64,000 nucleotides of DNA from Bacteroidales bacterium (GTDB lineage Bacteria; Bacteroidota; Bacteroidia; Bacteroidales; UBA1715), in NCBI GenBank assembly GCA_017552705.1, contig JAFZOY010000045.1:1-64000 (forward strand). The letters run 5' to 3'. Positions within the stretch are counted from its first letter, which is position 1. Every line of letters begins with the position of its first letter. The translations under genes were made by a program, and so were the position numbers. The notes beneath the pieces were generated by a model. It searched no databases and had not been told where the DNA came from. It worked only from the letters and a program-made list of their open reading frames with translations. Positions 36,589 through 48,500 of this stretch are shown here, one piece after another.

Positions 36589-37629
36589 TTATTTCGCAAA
36601 ATATTCTTGCAATGAATACCGCGCCCGTGGCGCTGCGTTTTGTCCTGAAAATTCTCCAACCAAGTATTTATAGTATGCCGCAAGTCCAATCATGGCCGCG
36701 TTGTCGGTTGTGTAGCGAAGTTCAGGCAGGAATGTCCGCCAACCAAGTTTTTTGCCTGTCGCCACAATTGCGTCGCGAAGTCCCGAGTTGGCAGCAACGC
36801 CGCCACCAATCACCACATCTTTTATTCCCGTTTGCTTTGATGCGAGAATTAGTTTTTTCAGCAAAATCGAAATAATTGTTGATTGTGCCGAGGCACAGAT
36901 GTCGTCGATGTTTTCGGTTATGAAGTTTGGATTTTCCTGCACTTTTTTCTGCAAAAAATACAAAATCGACGTTTTTAATCCGCTGAAACTGTAGTCAAGG
37001 TTCGGTATTTGCGGTTTGTTAAACTGAAATGCGTCAGGATTTCCGATTTTAGCGTGTCGGTCAATGTGCGGACCGCCAGGGTAGGGCAATCCAATGATTT
37101 TCGCGCATTTGTCGAATGCTTCGCCGGCTGCGTCGTCAATCGTGGTGCCAATTATTTCCATATTGGTGTAGTCGCGTACAATGATTATTTGCGAATGTCC
37201 GCCTGAAACAAGCAGACACAAAAATGGAAATTTCGCCTGTTCTTTTCCCACTGTTTCGGGCGTGACAATGAAATTTGCCAAAACGTGTCCGTGTAAGTGA
37301 TTGACTTCTATTAATTTGCATCCTTTTGCAAGTGCAAATGCTTTTGCAAACGAGGCTCCCACAAGCAGCGAACCCAACAATCCTGGTCCTCTGGTATAGC
37401 CCACAGCATCAATTTCGTCAACGGAAACCTGTGCTTGTTTCAGGGCATCGTCAACCACGGGAATAATATTTTGCTGGTGCGAACGCGACGCCAATTCTGG
37501 AACAACGCCCCCGTACCGTTCGTGGACTTTCTGGCTCGCAATTGTGTTGGAAAGTAGCACTCCGTCGCGGATTACGGCAGCTGAAGTGTCATCGCACGAT
37601 GATTCTATGGCAAGAATTGTTGTACTCAT
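36589..37629 (-). CDS. tsaD: tRNA N6-threonylcarbamoyladenosine synthase subunit TsaD
   Basis: Universal ASKHA-fold enzyme for t6A37 in tRNAs that read ANN codons, working with TsaB, TsaC and TsaE. It opens ILAIESSCDDTSAAVI, has the metal-binding histidines in HLHGH and the second motif LLVSGGHSQI, and continues with VIGGGVAANSGLR. At 346 residues it is full length. It is divergent from tamB, an arrangement I know from other Bacteroidales, and the SiaB-SiaC fusion gene follows after 34 bases. Confidence 0.97.
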   Translation of the reverse strand: MSTTILAIESSCDDTSAAVIRDGVLLSNTIASQKVHERYGGVVPELASRSHQQNIIPVVDDALKQAQVSVDEIDAVGYTRGPGLLGSLLVGASFAKAFALAKGCKLIEVNHLHGHVLANFIVTPETVGKEQAKFPFLCLLVSGGHSQIIIVRDYTNMEIIGTTIDDAAGEAFDKCAKIIGLPYPGGPHIDRHAKIGNPDAFQFNKPQIPNLDYSFSGLKTSILYFLQKKVQENPNFITENIDDICASAQSTIISILLKKLILASKQTGIKDVVIGGGVAANSGLRDAIVATGKKLGWRTFLPELRYTTDNAAMIGLAAYYKYLVGEFSGQNAAPRARYSLQEYFAK

Positions 37630-37644
37630 ATTCTATTTTTTCGA

Positions 37645-37674
37645 TTGATAGCAACCGACTTATGTCTATATTTG
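37645..37674 (+). promoter_or_regulatory. Promoter of tamB
   Basis: TTG at 37645-37647, 19 bases, then TATATTTG at 37667-37674. The TTG that could be read as an early start codon is more likely the -33 box. It implies translation of tamB starts downstream, probably at the TTG at 37699. Confidence 0.55.
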
Positions 37675-37698
37675 TGGGCAAAAATAATCTTATTTTCG

Positions 37699-40600
37699 TT
37701 GACTGTACTAAAACGCATAGCAAAAATACTGAAATGGACGGCTCTTTCCGTGTGTGGGCTGCTTTTGTTGCTGTTTGCACTCATCAATCTTACTGTGGTG
37801 CAGGAGAAAATCAAGTCGTTTGTGGTGCAGAAAGTCAACGATAAGTTGGGAATGCAGGTTGCGGTAGGACGGATTTATCCGTTGTTTTGGGATGGCGTTG
37901 TGCTACAGGATGTGAGTCTGCTTGATGCGCAAAACGATACGGTTCTGTTGGCGAAGGGCATAATGGCGAGGATTCGCTCGCTCAAACTTGATTCGTCGTT
38001 TGTTGCGGTTGAAAAAATTTCTTTGGAAAAACCCGACATCCGTTTGGTCGTTGATTCTTTTGGAACCATGAATATCCAGCCGTTGATTGATGTATTTCAG
38101 TCCGACGACACCACATCGTCGTTTCATCTCGATGTTGACGAGATTTCTATCCGTGATGCTGATTTTTCGTATCGGAACTATACTGGAAATCAGAAGGTTG
38201 ACTATGGAATAAATTACGATAACATAGCTGTGTCAAAATTGTTTTTGCAGGCGCATTCGTTTTGTATGGACAATGGCACGTGTCAGTTGGCGATAGATAA
38301 ATTTTCGTGTAACGAGCAGTCGGGTTTTCAACTCCAGTATTTGCATACCAATGCTGTGGTGTGCGACACTATGATACGTTGTACGAATGTTGCGATTTAT
38401 ACGCCGGAAACAAAATTGTCGGCGAATCGGGCTGAAATGCATTATTCATCGTTTTCCGATTTTTCTGATTTTTGTGAAAAGGTTCGTCTGAGCGCTGACT
38501 TTAACCGCACAACAACTTCGTTGTCTGATATTTCATATTTTGCGGCAGCCTTGAAGGATCTGCCGTACGCGTTCTCGTTCAAGGGAAATCTCGACGGAAC
38601 TATTTCAAATCTTTCCGCAGAAAATTTTCATATTGGCTACGGACGAAGTTCGCAGTTTGTGGGCTCTGTTGCGCTACAGGGGTTGCCCGATATGGATAAA
38701 TTCCGTTTCGATGTTAATGCGAAAAAACTTGAAGTGAATTCCTACGACATAGAGCATACCCGCATCCCGCCGTTTTCTACGGAGCAATATGTGAAATTGC
38801 CCAATTTCTTGGAGAATCTTACCAATTATAAATATATTGGCTCGGTGCGTGGCGGTTTCTCCGATATGGTTGCTGATGGTGCATTGCTGACAAATGCCGG
38901 AAAAATTACAACAAATGTCCGTTTGAAGGAGAAAAATGGGTATCAGTGCACGGGTACCGTTTTGTTTGATGATTTTAATCTTGCGGTGTTCTCGTCGGAG
39001 TCGCTTGCAATGGGCAAAACCACGGGAAATATCAATGTGGATGCGCTGTTCAATAGCGAGTCCCTTGTAAGTGCCGATATTCAGGGCGATGTTGATAAAC
39101 TTGAACTTAACGGCTATGCGTATTCCAATGTTGATGTGGATGGAAAATTTTCGAAAAAGAGATTTTTTGGACAGATTTCTGTTGACGACCAAAATCTGCA
39201 ATTGAAGTTTGGCGGCTTGTTCGATATGTCGAAGGATGTACCCGAATTTCGTTTTAAGTCGCGGGTGGCGTCGGCGAAACTCGATAAACTGAATCTGTTC
39301 GCCGATAGTTTGTCGGATGTGGCATTTTCGTTAAGTGTTGATTTTCAAGGAACTGACTTGGATGAAATGTCCGGGGATGTGTCGATTCGTGATTTGCATT
39401 ATTCCAATGCAAAAGGTGCGATTTCAACAAAAAATATCGCATTGAGCGTCCAGAACGACGATTCGAAACGCAAAGTCAACCTACATTCTGCGTTTGTGAA
39501 CGCTACGCTCGATGGCGATGGTCGTTACGAAGATTTGATTCAGAGTGTGGTGGCAATCTTTTCGAAACATTTTCCAAATATTGCGCCGCCAACCACAGCG
39601 TTTCGAAATCCGTCGAATTTCAACCTGAACGTGACTATGCAACAGGTTGACACGCTGTTTGCGCTCTTCCAGTCGGATTTCCGTATTGCCGAAGGTTCCA
39701 CTATGACAGCCAATTACTATGGTTCCGATACTTCGTGTAAGGTTTCAGTGTATTCACCAAAATTGTCGTTCAATGGCGTGCAGCTTTATGGCAACGATGT
39801 GGAATTGATTTGCTCCAACTCCAATGTGTATGTTGACGTGAAAACGGCATTCGATTCGTTGACTCGCTCTGGAAATGAGGCGAATATACTTGGATTTGTG
39901 AAAAATGGCACGTTGGATTTCGATGCCAATTGGAATATTAGCCAGCCGGCGCAAACATCGGGAAATGTGTCGTGCTTCGGAACGATGGTTTCCCGTGGCA
40001 TGAATAAGTTGCCGAAGTTTGAATTGGAACTTCGACCGACAAAATTTCGCGTGACCGATTCCTTGTGGAATGTGGCGAAATCAACTATAGTAATCGATTC
40101 TTCAAGCATTTCAGTTGCTGGTTTCAGCGTGTATAAAGATGAAAAAAATGTATCGCTCGACGGAATTATGTCACATAATCCCGACGATTATCTGGTGCTT
40201 TCTGTGCAAAATTACGATTTGAGGGAGCTGAATTCGTGGATAAACAACCCAAATGTGCGGCTTGGCGGTCTGCTTCAAGGACGTGTGCGGATGAAAAACT
40301 TATATGCAACGCCGCTTGTGTTTGCCGATGTGAATTGTCCGGAGATTTCCTTTAATAATAATGAATTGGGAACGTTCCGCCTGCGGAGTTTTTGGGAAAA
40401 TAAAACAAAGGCGCTGTTGATGAAAATGACTATCCATAACAACGATGAGCCTGTTATTGCCCTTGATGGAAAATATCGCCCGTCAACCGATTCTGTTCAT
40501 TTTGATGTGAGTTTGTCGGAAGTTCGGCTTGATGCGTTTTCCGAAATTTTGCAGGGAACGATTAACGATATCGCTGGTGTGGCAAATGCCGACATCGACA

Positions 40601-42060
40601 TTGATGGAACGCTTTCGAACATGACTTATACGGGCGAAGTTGATATTGCCGATGGCCGAATGACCGTTGACTATACCCGTGTGCCATACACGTTTGCGGG
40701 GAAACTTATTGCGCGCAAGACACGATTGTTTTTTAAGGATTTCACTATTGCCGATGCGCAAAGGAATACTGGCACAATCCACGGGTTCCTCGATTTAAAG
40801 GAATTGTCGAATCCTCACTATATATTTGATATTCAAACACCTAAGTTGCTTGTGATGAAAACTACGGCAACCGACAACGAATATTTTTATGGTACTATAT
40901 ATTATAAAGGTACGGCAAAAATCGAGGGTGATTTGAACGAAACAGACATTTCGTGCCAGGGTTCCACGCTCGAAAATACCGTGTGCAGTATTCCTGTAAG
41001 TTATTCAGAGTTATCGGGGGCATACGATTTCTTGTTTTTTTCGTCGGATTCCTCGGCATTGCCTACGTTCGAAAAACAAACCACATCCTCGGGCCTGACG
41101 CTGAATATGGTCATCGACGTCACTTCCGATGCCCTTGCGCAGATAATATTCGACCCGAAAGTCGGCGATGTCATAAAAGCCCGTGGCGATGGCAATCTGC
41201 TTGTGAAAATGGATAAAGGTGGCGATCTGAAAATCTACGGGAAATACCAAATCGAGGAAGGAGATTATTTATTTACGCTTAAAAATCTGATTAATAAAAA
41301 GTTACTTATTCAAAATGGTGGTACAATCGTGTGGAATGGAGACCCATTGAATGCCCAGGTTGATTTAATCGCCAACTATGAAACCAAGGCCTCGCCGCAA
41401 CCATTGTTCGATAGTTCTATGAACGTGTCGAAGCGTATTCCCGTTACTTGTCAGGTGAATTTGAAAAACAATCTGCTTTCTCCCGATATTTCATACAATA
41501 TTATTGTGCCGCAGTCGGCGACGCAGGTGGCCGAAGTGTTGGCTACATTGAGCGAGGACGAAACCATGCTCCAATTCTTCTCGCTAATGCTTCAGGGGGC
41601 ATTTATGGCGGTAAATTCCGAATCGGGAGTGGGTAGTTCTGTGTCGTTCGAGGTGTTGAGCAACCAGTTCAACAACCTATTGTCGCAAATCGATCCCAAT
41701 ATGGATGTGAGTGTGAACTATCGTATGGGAACCGACAATGTAACTAACAATGAGTTTGAATTCGGAATTTCCCGTCAATTCTGGAACGACCGTATTCTGG
41801 TGAATGTGAATGGCTACACCGACTTTGGCGAAGCAAATTCTACCGAGTCTCCCACCGAACAGAACCAATCAAACGAATTTTCGGGAAATGTGAGTGTGGA
41901 AATGAAACTCAACAAGCGGGGCACATTCAAAGTGAAAGGATTTTCTCGTAGCAACGACGATGAACTTTCCGAACGCAACGAAAACACCAACGGTATAGGA
42001 TTCTTTTTCACCAAAGATTTCAATACCCTTCGCGATTTGTTCCGAAAAGAACAACAATAG
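37699..42060 (+). CDS. tamB: TamB-family translocation/assembly protein
   Basis: Inner-membrane-anchored, periplasm-spanning protein of about 1453 residues. An N-terminal membrane helix (ALSVCGLLLLLFALINL) is followed by ~1000 residues of beta-helix-type repeats, as in AsmA-like lipid-transfer proteins. The C-terminal TamB domain shows IVWNGDPLNAQVDLIANYETKA and PVTCQVNLKNNLLSPDISYNI (in part). TamB proteins move phospholipids to, or help assemble, the outer membrane. No ATG lies near the N-terminus. TTG 37699 is preferred because the promoter covers 37645-37674. It is divergent from tsaD. Confidence 0.88.
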   Translation: MTVLKRIAKILKWTALSVCGLLLLLFALINLTVVQEKIKSFVVQKVNDKLGMQVAVGRIYPLFWDGVVLQDVSLLDAQNDTVLLAKGIMARIRSLKLDSSFVAVEKISLEKPDIRLVVDSFGTMNIQPLIDVFQSDDTTSSFHLDVDEISIRDADFSYRNYTGNQKVDYGINYDNIAVSKLFLQAHSFCMDNGTCQLAIDKFSCNEQSGFQLQYLHTNAVVCDTMIRCTNVAIYTPETKLSANRAEMHYSSFSDFSDFCEKVRLSADFNRTTTSLSDISYFAAALKDLPYAFSFKGNLDGTISNLSAENFHIGYGRSSQFVGSVALQGLPDMDKFRFDVNAKKLEVNSYDIEHTRIPPFSTEQYVKLPNFLENLTNYKYIGSVRGGFSDMVADGALLTNAGKITTNVRLKEKNGYQCTGTVLFDDFNLAVFSSESLAMGKTTGNINVDALFNSESLVSADIQGDVDKLELNGYAYSNVDVDGKFSKKRFFGQISVDDQNLQLKFGGLFDMSKDVPEFRFKSRVASAKLDKLNLFADSLSDVAFSLSVDFQGTDLDEMSGDVSIRDLHYSNAKGAISTKNIALSVQNDDSKRKVNLHSAFVNATLDGDGRYEDLIQSVVAIFSKHFPNIAPPTTAFRNPSNFNLNVTMQQVDTLFALFQSDFRIAEGSTMTANYYGSDTSCKVSVYSPKLSFNGVQLYGNDVELICSNSNVYVDVKTAFDSLTRSGNEANILGFVKNGTLDFDANWNISQPAQTSGNVSCFGTMVSRGMNKLPKFELELRPTKFRVTDSLWNVAKSTIVIDSSSISVAGFSVYKDEKNVSLDGIMSHNPDDYLVLSVQNYDLRELNSWINNPNVRLGGLLQGRVRMKNLYATPLVFADVNCPEISFNNNELGTFRLRSFWENKTKALLMKMTIHNNDEPVIALDGKYRPSTDSVHFDVSLSEVRLDAFSEILQGTINDIAGVANADIDIDGTLSNMTYTGEVDIADGRMTVDYTRVPYTFAGKLIARKTRLFFKDFTIADAQRNTGTIHGFLDLKELSNPHYIFDIQTPKLLVMKTTATDNEYFYGTIYYKGTAKIEGDLNETDISCQGSTLENTVCSIPVSYSELSGAYDFLFFSSDSSALPTFEKQTTSSGLTLNMVIDVTSDALAQIIFDPKVGDVIKARGDGNLLVKMDKGGDLKIYGKYQIEEGDYLFTLKNLINKKLLIQNGGTIVWNGDPLNAQVDLIANYETKASPQPLFDSSMNVSKRIPVTCQVNLKNNLLSPDISYNIIVPQSATQVAEVLATLSEDETMLQFFSLMLQGAFMAVNSESGVGSSVSFEVLSNQFNNLLSQIDPNMDVSVNYRMGTDNVTNNEFEFGISRQFWNDRILVNVNGYTDFGEANSTESPTEQNQSNEFSGNVSVEMKLNKRGTFKVKGFSRSNDDELSERNENTNGIGFFFTKDFNTLRDLFRKEQQ

Positions 42061-42072
42061 ATGTTTTTTATT

Positions 42073-42104
42073 GTTCATTTCTTTTGGTGGCAAAAGAAAT
42101 GAAC
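42073..42104. repeat. 14-bp perfect inverted repeat
   Basis: GTTCATTTCTTTTG and CAAAAGAAATGAAC around the loop GTGG. It starts 12 bases after the tamB stop and could act as a terminator, but it is followed by AAAGAAAAGCC rather than a T-run, so an element end is more likely. Confidence 0.7.
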
Positions 42105-42136
42105 CAAAGAAAAGCCACCGACGGACCGTCTCGGCT

Positions 42137-42244
42137 AAAAATCAACTCGTTCCGCTAAAGGAGTTGAAGTGCCGCATTTTTGTTTAATATAATTTCACGT
42201 ATTAAGGCACCAACTCCTTTCACGCTTCACTCCGTTGATTTTTT
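42137..42244. repeat. Long imperfect inverted repeat
   Basis: The left arm (AAAAATCAACTCGTTCCGCT then AAAGGAGTTG, 42137-42166) is complementary with mismatches to the right arm (CAACTCCTTTCACGC then ACTCCGTTGATTTTTT, 42211-42244). The ~45-base centre is AT-rich. The layout resembles a small non-autonomous repeat element. Confidence 0.6.
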
Positions 42245-42360
42245 ATACGCCTCGCCGCTCAGTCGGAAAACCGCCCACGTACAATCTTCAAAAAGAACTA
42301 AAGTAATTATTTGTAGAATAATGCACAACAGGTATACATTATTATAATTGTGCATTAAAT

Positions 42361-42427
42361 CCATAACCCATAACCCATAACTCATAACCCATAATCATTC
42401 CGCATTCCGCATTACTCATTCCGCATT
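42361..42427. repeat. Two adjacent 7-bp tandem repeats
   Basis: CCCATAA-like units run five times (42361-42393), then CATTCCG-like units about four times with one interruption (42395-42427). These are simple low-complexity repeats without spacers. Confidence 0.75.
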
Positions 42428-42529
42428 GTGAATTTTTTTCATTCCCTGTTAGGGTATTTAAGTTTTCGTTTGTCTTTATTGTATCAAAGATTTTTCGGCA
42501 GTTGTAGCAATCGTTTGAAAAATTCTTTT

Positions 42530-42537
42530 TACTTTTG
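42530..42537 (+). promoter_or_regulatory. -7 element for the GH8 gene
   Basis: TACTTTTG, 37 bases before the ATG at 42575. No good -33 box at the usual spacing. The untranslated leader of about 30 bases is AT-rich and unstructured. Confidence 0.55.
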
Positions 42538-42574
42538 TAAACTTATTAAACTGTAAATATTAAATAGTATAATT

Positions 42575-45500
42575 ATGAAACAGACAGAGATTTCAAAGGC
42601 AAGGGGATGGTGGAAACACCTGCTGTTACTGTGTGTAACCCTCTTGGGAGTGGTTGGGTTCTCCACAGCGCAGAACTATCCGTTCCCGCAAAATTATCAG
42701 TATCCGTATGGAGAAATTTATACGGGTGGCAATGTTCAAAGTACGCTTCAGTCGTTGTACACTTCGTGGAAAAGTAATTACTATACCACAAGTGGTGACC
42801 TTGGACGTGTGAAATTCATACAAGAAGGTGAAAGTGGTACAAACTCCGTTTCCGAAGGTATTGCGTATGGTATGCTTATCTTTGTGTATATGGATAACGC
42901 TACCAATAATACACAAGCTGATTTCGATCGTTTGTGGCGGTACTATAAAAAGTGGGAAAATAACAATGGCTTGATGCACTGGAAAGTTAAGGAATTCGGC
43001 ACTACGGTGGTTGACCCCAATGGTGCTACTGATGCCGACCTCGATGCTGCACAGGCATTGTTGATGGCTCACAAACAGTGGGGTAGCAATGGCTCTATCA
43101 ATTATTTGCAGGAGGCAAAAACATTGATAAATGCTATTTGGAACCACGAAGTCAACAGTGCACGCCACTTGAAACCTGGTGATATGTTCGATGACTACAA
43201 AAACCCATGCTACTTTATTACCAATGCTATGCAATTGTTTGCATACGTTGAAGGTAAAGAAGGTTGGCAAACACACTCATGGTCAACAGTAATCAATAAC
43301 TGTTATAAGTTGATTCAAAAAACAAGAGGCTCGTCTGGTTTGGTTCCCGACTGGTGTTACGAAAATGGTGGACACCTTACGGGTTTGACAAATGGCAAGT
43401 TTGAATCTATCTTTGGTTACGATGCTGTACGTGTGCCATGGCGTATGGCACATGCGTATGCATGGTATGGACATCAGGATGCCTACGAAATTGCCGCAAA
43501 AATTGTGGATTGGGCACAAACCAAATATTCTAACCCTGATGATATTGTAGATGGTTATCGTTTGGATGGTACTCCGGGTACAGGTCTTGGCGGTTCGCTT
43601 TCTACTTGGGGAACTGGTAAGAATGCCTGCTTCAAGGGTGGCGTTTCTATGGCGTCAATGATTGACTCGAAATATAGCAACTATATGCAAAAGAGTTGGT
43701 CTGTTGGTTCTGCTGTCGATCAATATGGTAAATATTATACTCATACAACCCAGTTGTTGTTTATGTTGTGTATGACAGGTAACATGCCTAACTTCTGGGA
43801 TATGTTGCCGGTTGTTGATGCTGCCGAAACCAATGCGGATGGTAATACAGTGTATGTTGATTTTTCTAAAGCTATTGCTTCAGGCGTTAAGGCTGCTGAT
43901 TTTACCGTGAAAACATACGCTGATGCAGATGACCAATCTGCTACTACAATCTCTGTTTCTTCAGTAACTGTTAACGGAAAACGCGTGTCGTTGAAATTGC
44001 CTTCCGAAATCTCTGAACCTATCATAACAGTTACATATAATGGTACTTCGGTGAAATCATCCGATGATGGCTCGCAAGCCGATAAGTTTGAAGATTTTCC
44101 TGTTACCGATAAAATCACCAATATGGAACCGTATGTGATGGCTCGTTACACAAACACAATTGCTACGGTAGTCTATGTACAATGGTCGAAGGATATAAAA
44201 ATTTCTGGCGCTTCGGCATCCGATTTTACTGTGTATGTTGACAATGTAAGTAAAGGTAGCCCTGAATCTATTGCAATTAGTGATAATGGCGATGACATTA
44301 TTGAATTGCAGTTTTCAACGGCTCTTGTTAATGCAGCTTCTGCCGACATCACTGTGTCGTATGCGGGTGGAACTATCACCTCGAAAACTGGTACCAAGGC
44401 GGCTAAGGCATTTACCAAATCAGCTGTACAGAACTACTATTTGACGGTAACTTGTTTTAACTTATTAAATGCAGCTACTGAAACAAATATAGGTTTCGCA
44501 GGTGGTTGGGAAGGTGCTGGCTCGTTTGTGAGAGAAACATTCCAAGGTACACCTGTTTATACTTGGTCAAATAAAAGCACTAAATATGCTAATTTACAGA
44601 CATATTCGTCAGAAGGAGATCAGCGTATGTCTTCGTCTGATTTGGCTGATTTCCAAGAATATACTTCAAAATCAGGTCTTCGGTTAAAAGGAAGAATATA
44701 TTTGAAAGAGAATGCAGGTGGTGACATTATGGTTCAGTTAAACGATATGTCAGATTACAATGCTTCTTTTGCATCTATTCCTCTTGGTTTGACTGTTGGC
44801 GAATGGACGGAATTTGATATTAACATGGCTGATGTCGTTGAAAATTACCAAACATATAATCCAAGTTTTACATATACTGGGGCTAAAATACGACCTGTAA
44901 GTGATGGCGATAATGGCTCAACAAAAAATTACACGATGTATATAGATTATCTGCAATTGTGTCCTCCGAATCCATCGGTTGATATGCTTGGCGGTAAGGT
45001 GTCGTACGATGGCAAGCAGGTGGAATTGCGTTTCTCTATTGGTATGAGGGTTCCTGATAAATCATCATACTCTGCCATAACAATTACAGATGGTAGTATG
45101 GATTATACCATAGAATCTATTGAAACCAAAGTAGGTGATGCTTCCACATTGATATTGAATATGACAGATCCTATATATGCCCAAACAGTAACGGCATCAT
45201 ATTCTCAAGGTTACGGAGCATTAATTTCGGTTGATGGTCGTGAAGCAGAGTCATTCTATAAAGAATTGGCTAACTTGGTTGGTATGACAAGTACAACTGG
45301 TTGGTACGACGATTTCGATGATGCTGATGATTATATCACGTTGGAAGTTGGTGGTGATGGTAAGATTGTTACAGGTGTTTCTGAAAAAGCTAATCAAAGC
45401 ATTTTAGCTGTTACCCAAAAAGCAACAACGTCATGGGCTGGTGCGTTAACTATTTCTCCATCAAGTTATGTGATTGATATGACCAACGGTCGTGGTAAGG

Positions 45501-48500
45501 TGTCGTTCAAGGTTGCTACCGCAAGCGGTACCATGAATGGATATTATCGCGTTGGCTTGAAGGATTATTTCGGAAATGAAACTCATAATGGTGGTTGGCT
45601 GCCAATTACCATTACCACTTCTGGTGTAGAAAAGGAAGTTACTGGTTTTAACTTTGAACAAATTGATGGTTCTGCCGTAAACACTGTATTGTTCTTGTTT
45701 GTAACCGATGATAATGCAGATGGTGATTGGACACCTGAATTCTATGGTGGTACTTTGAATTTCGACTACATTTCGGTAGGTAAGGCGTTGACATTGAAAG
45801 TTCCTACTGCTATAACGAAGGAAGATCAGGGTATTGACGAAGATGGTAAATTCAATGCAACAAGTTCTGCTGATGGTTATATCTATGTGGTTCCTTGGGA
45901 GACTGCTCCTCAATTCTCTGAATTGGAGGCTACGGTTGCCAATAAGAAAGGTGTAAAAGTTGCTTGTACTGAAAATACTTCGGTTCAAGTTGACCTAAAA
46001 GGTATTGGCTACGGCTTCTTCTATGCATACGCTTACGACCCAATCTCTGGTGCGTTGTCAACTAAGAAAGAAGTTCATATCAACGATGTGACTCCTCCAG
46101 AAATTACTGAATGTACCGATGGCAATGTAACGGAAGACGGTTCTGTTTCGGTAACAGTGAGCGAAGATGCAACCGCATATATTGTAAAATATTCGGAATC
46201 TATATCTTCATACGACGATATTCTTAATGTAACCTATTATACAATAGGTGGATGTAAAGGTGGAGAGGCTTCAACTGTCGATGTTGCTGATTTGAGTATG
46301 TTTACGGTTGGCGACAAATTGGTGTTCTATGCAGTGGATGGAAGCTACAACATTTCATCGAAATCTACTTGCAGCTTCACAATTAAACCTGAAGTGCTTA
46401 AGATTTCAAAAGTATATACTACCGATGATTCTGAAATTATTTCATCGGCAACTTCTCAGGATATTGTAAGTGTACAAGGTAGCCGTTTATTTACCAAAGC
46501 ATATTTGGTTCTTGGTAATAAAGCTGTTGATTTGGAATCTATAGATGGTGTAGCTGATCTTTCTGCAACAACTGAAACATTCGTTGCTGAATTGGATTTG
46601 TCGAAAGTAAACATTCCTGACGAGGTGGCAGGACACATCTATATTACTGATGGCGAGGCTTTGGTTGGCCCATTCGATATCACTATTACAAAAGGTACAG
46701 TATTCTTGGAAGGTTTGGAAACTGAAGTGGATGCTGCAACTGTAAATGTAGGCGATGTCGTTTCTGTGAAGGTTCTTGAAAATCCAACTAATGCAACAAA
46801 CAAAACGTTAACAGTTGCTGAATCGGATTATGCAACATTCGCATATCGCTACGATGCCGATAAGTCTGAAAACTATATTGACATTACTGGTGTGGCAAGC
46901 ACTGGCGGTGAGTCTATTGATGTGGTAATCACTGGTGTTGGCGAAGACGATGCTGAAATTTCTAAAACTATCACATTGAAAGTTGTTCAATTGCCAACCG
47001 AAGTTACGGTAGCTCCTCAAGAAGGCAAAACAGCATCAATGGTTGTTGGTGAAAAACAAACATTGATCGCAACAGTTCTTCCTCCTTCTACTGATAATAA
47101 AGCGGTGACTTGGTCAGTTTCTGCAATGGCAAAAGAATACATCGACATAGATGAGGAAACAGGTGAAATAACTGCTAAGAAAGAAATCGAAGAGGATGGA
47201 ACTGTTGAGGTTGTTGCTACTTGTGTGGCCGATCCAACTATTACTAATTCTATTCAAATCAGCATCGGTGCCGTACAAGTTACCGAGGTTAAACCTGCAA
47301 CGGATGAAGTATCAATTGCATTGGGCGAAAATAAATCAATACTTGTTTCTGTATTGCCAGCTGAAGCTACTGATAAATCGTTGACGGTTAATAGTTCAGA
47401 CGAGGATGTGGCTACTGCAAGTTATACTGATGGTACACTTACAATTACGAGTGTTGGAATTGGAACAACTGAAATAACTCTTACTGCTAAAAATGGTAAG
47501 GATGCTACTATAGCAGTAACAGTAACGTGTCCTACTCAAGCTCCAACAGCTGAAGATGTTGATCAGTTACAGAGTTTCTGTCAAGGTACAGTGAATTCAC
47601 TTGTTACCAAAACAGACTTTACTGCTAAATGGTATGAAGTTGCTGAAGGTGGCGAAGCTCTTGCTGCTGCTCCTGCAACTACTGCGGAAACACCTGTTGG
47701 TACTACTAATTATTATGTAGCAAAAGTAGCCGATGGTTGTGAAAGTGCTGGTCGTTTGCAAGTTGCAATGCGTGTTACTGAAAGACCAACGGCAGAAATT
47801 ACTAACGAAGAATTGGAATTCTGCGAAACACAGGCAGAAGTTGACTTGAAGGCATACATTTCAAATGGTGCTACTTGGACCGCAACTCTTAATGATGAAG
47901 ATGTTACTGCTGAAGTAATTGATGGTAACACATTCAAACCATCTGTTAAGGGTGCTGGTAATTACACTATTACATTGAGCCTTGGTACTGAAGATTGTGG
48001 TGACACTGATGCTAAAGTATTCCAAGTAACAGCAGCACCTGAGGTAGCAATTACAGTTCCTGAATCAATCTGTGGTAACGATGAGTTAATCACTCTTGAA
48101 GCTTCGGTTGATGGTGGTGTATGGTCAGGTGACGGTGTTTCTGAAGGTAAATTCGATCCATCAAATGGTTCTTCTGCAATCACATACACCTATGTTTCTG
48201 GCGCTTGTGAAGTGAAGAAAACAGAAACATTCACTGTAACTCCAAACCCACAACCTACTATTGAAGGTTTGAAGACAACATTCTGTAAAAACGATGAAGC
48301 TCAGTTGTTCTCAAAATTACAGGTTTCTCCTGCTGATGGAGCGTTCACAATCGATGGCAATGATGCTGAAGGTATTACTCCGAGTGAATTAACCGCTGCT
48401 GCTCACACTGTAGCATACACCGTTACTAAGAATGGTTGTACAGGATCGAAAGAAGTTACAGTAACAATCAACGACATTCCTGAAGTAGCATTCGCTGACC

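Larger units (their letters stand above)
42061..42574. other. 514-base gene-free region with hairpins and tandem repeats
   Basis: No gene is seen. It holds a perfect 14-bp inverted repeat (42073-42104), a long imperfect inverted repeat (arms 42137-42166 and 42211-42244) and 7-bp tandem repeats (42361-42427). A TACTTTTG -7 element at 42530-42537 is for the next gene. The first ~240 bases are higher in GC than the rest and look like a repeat element or decayed gene. Confidence 0.7.

Noticed and set aside
38674..39201. 175-residue minus-strand frame inside tamB
   Set aside because: It is a shadow of the tamB reading frame with no start context or known motif.
42361..42427. Short regular repeats that might be a CRISPR array
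   Set aside because: Units are 7 bp with no spacers, and there are no cas genes. It is a simple tandem repeat.
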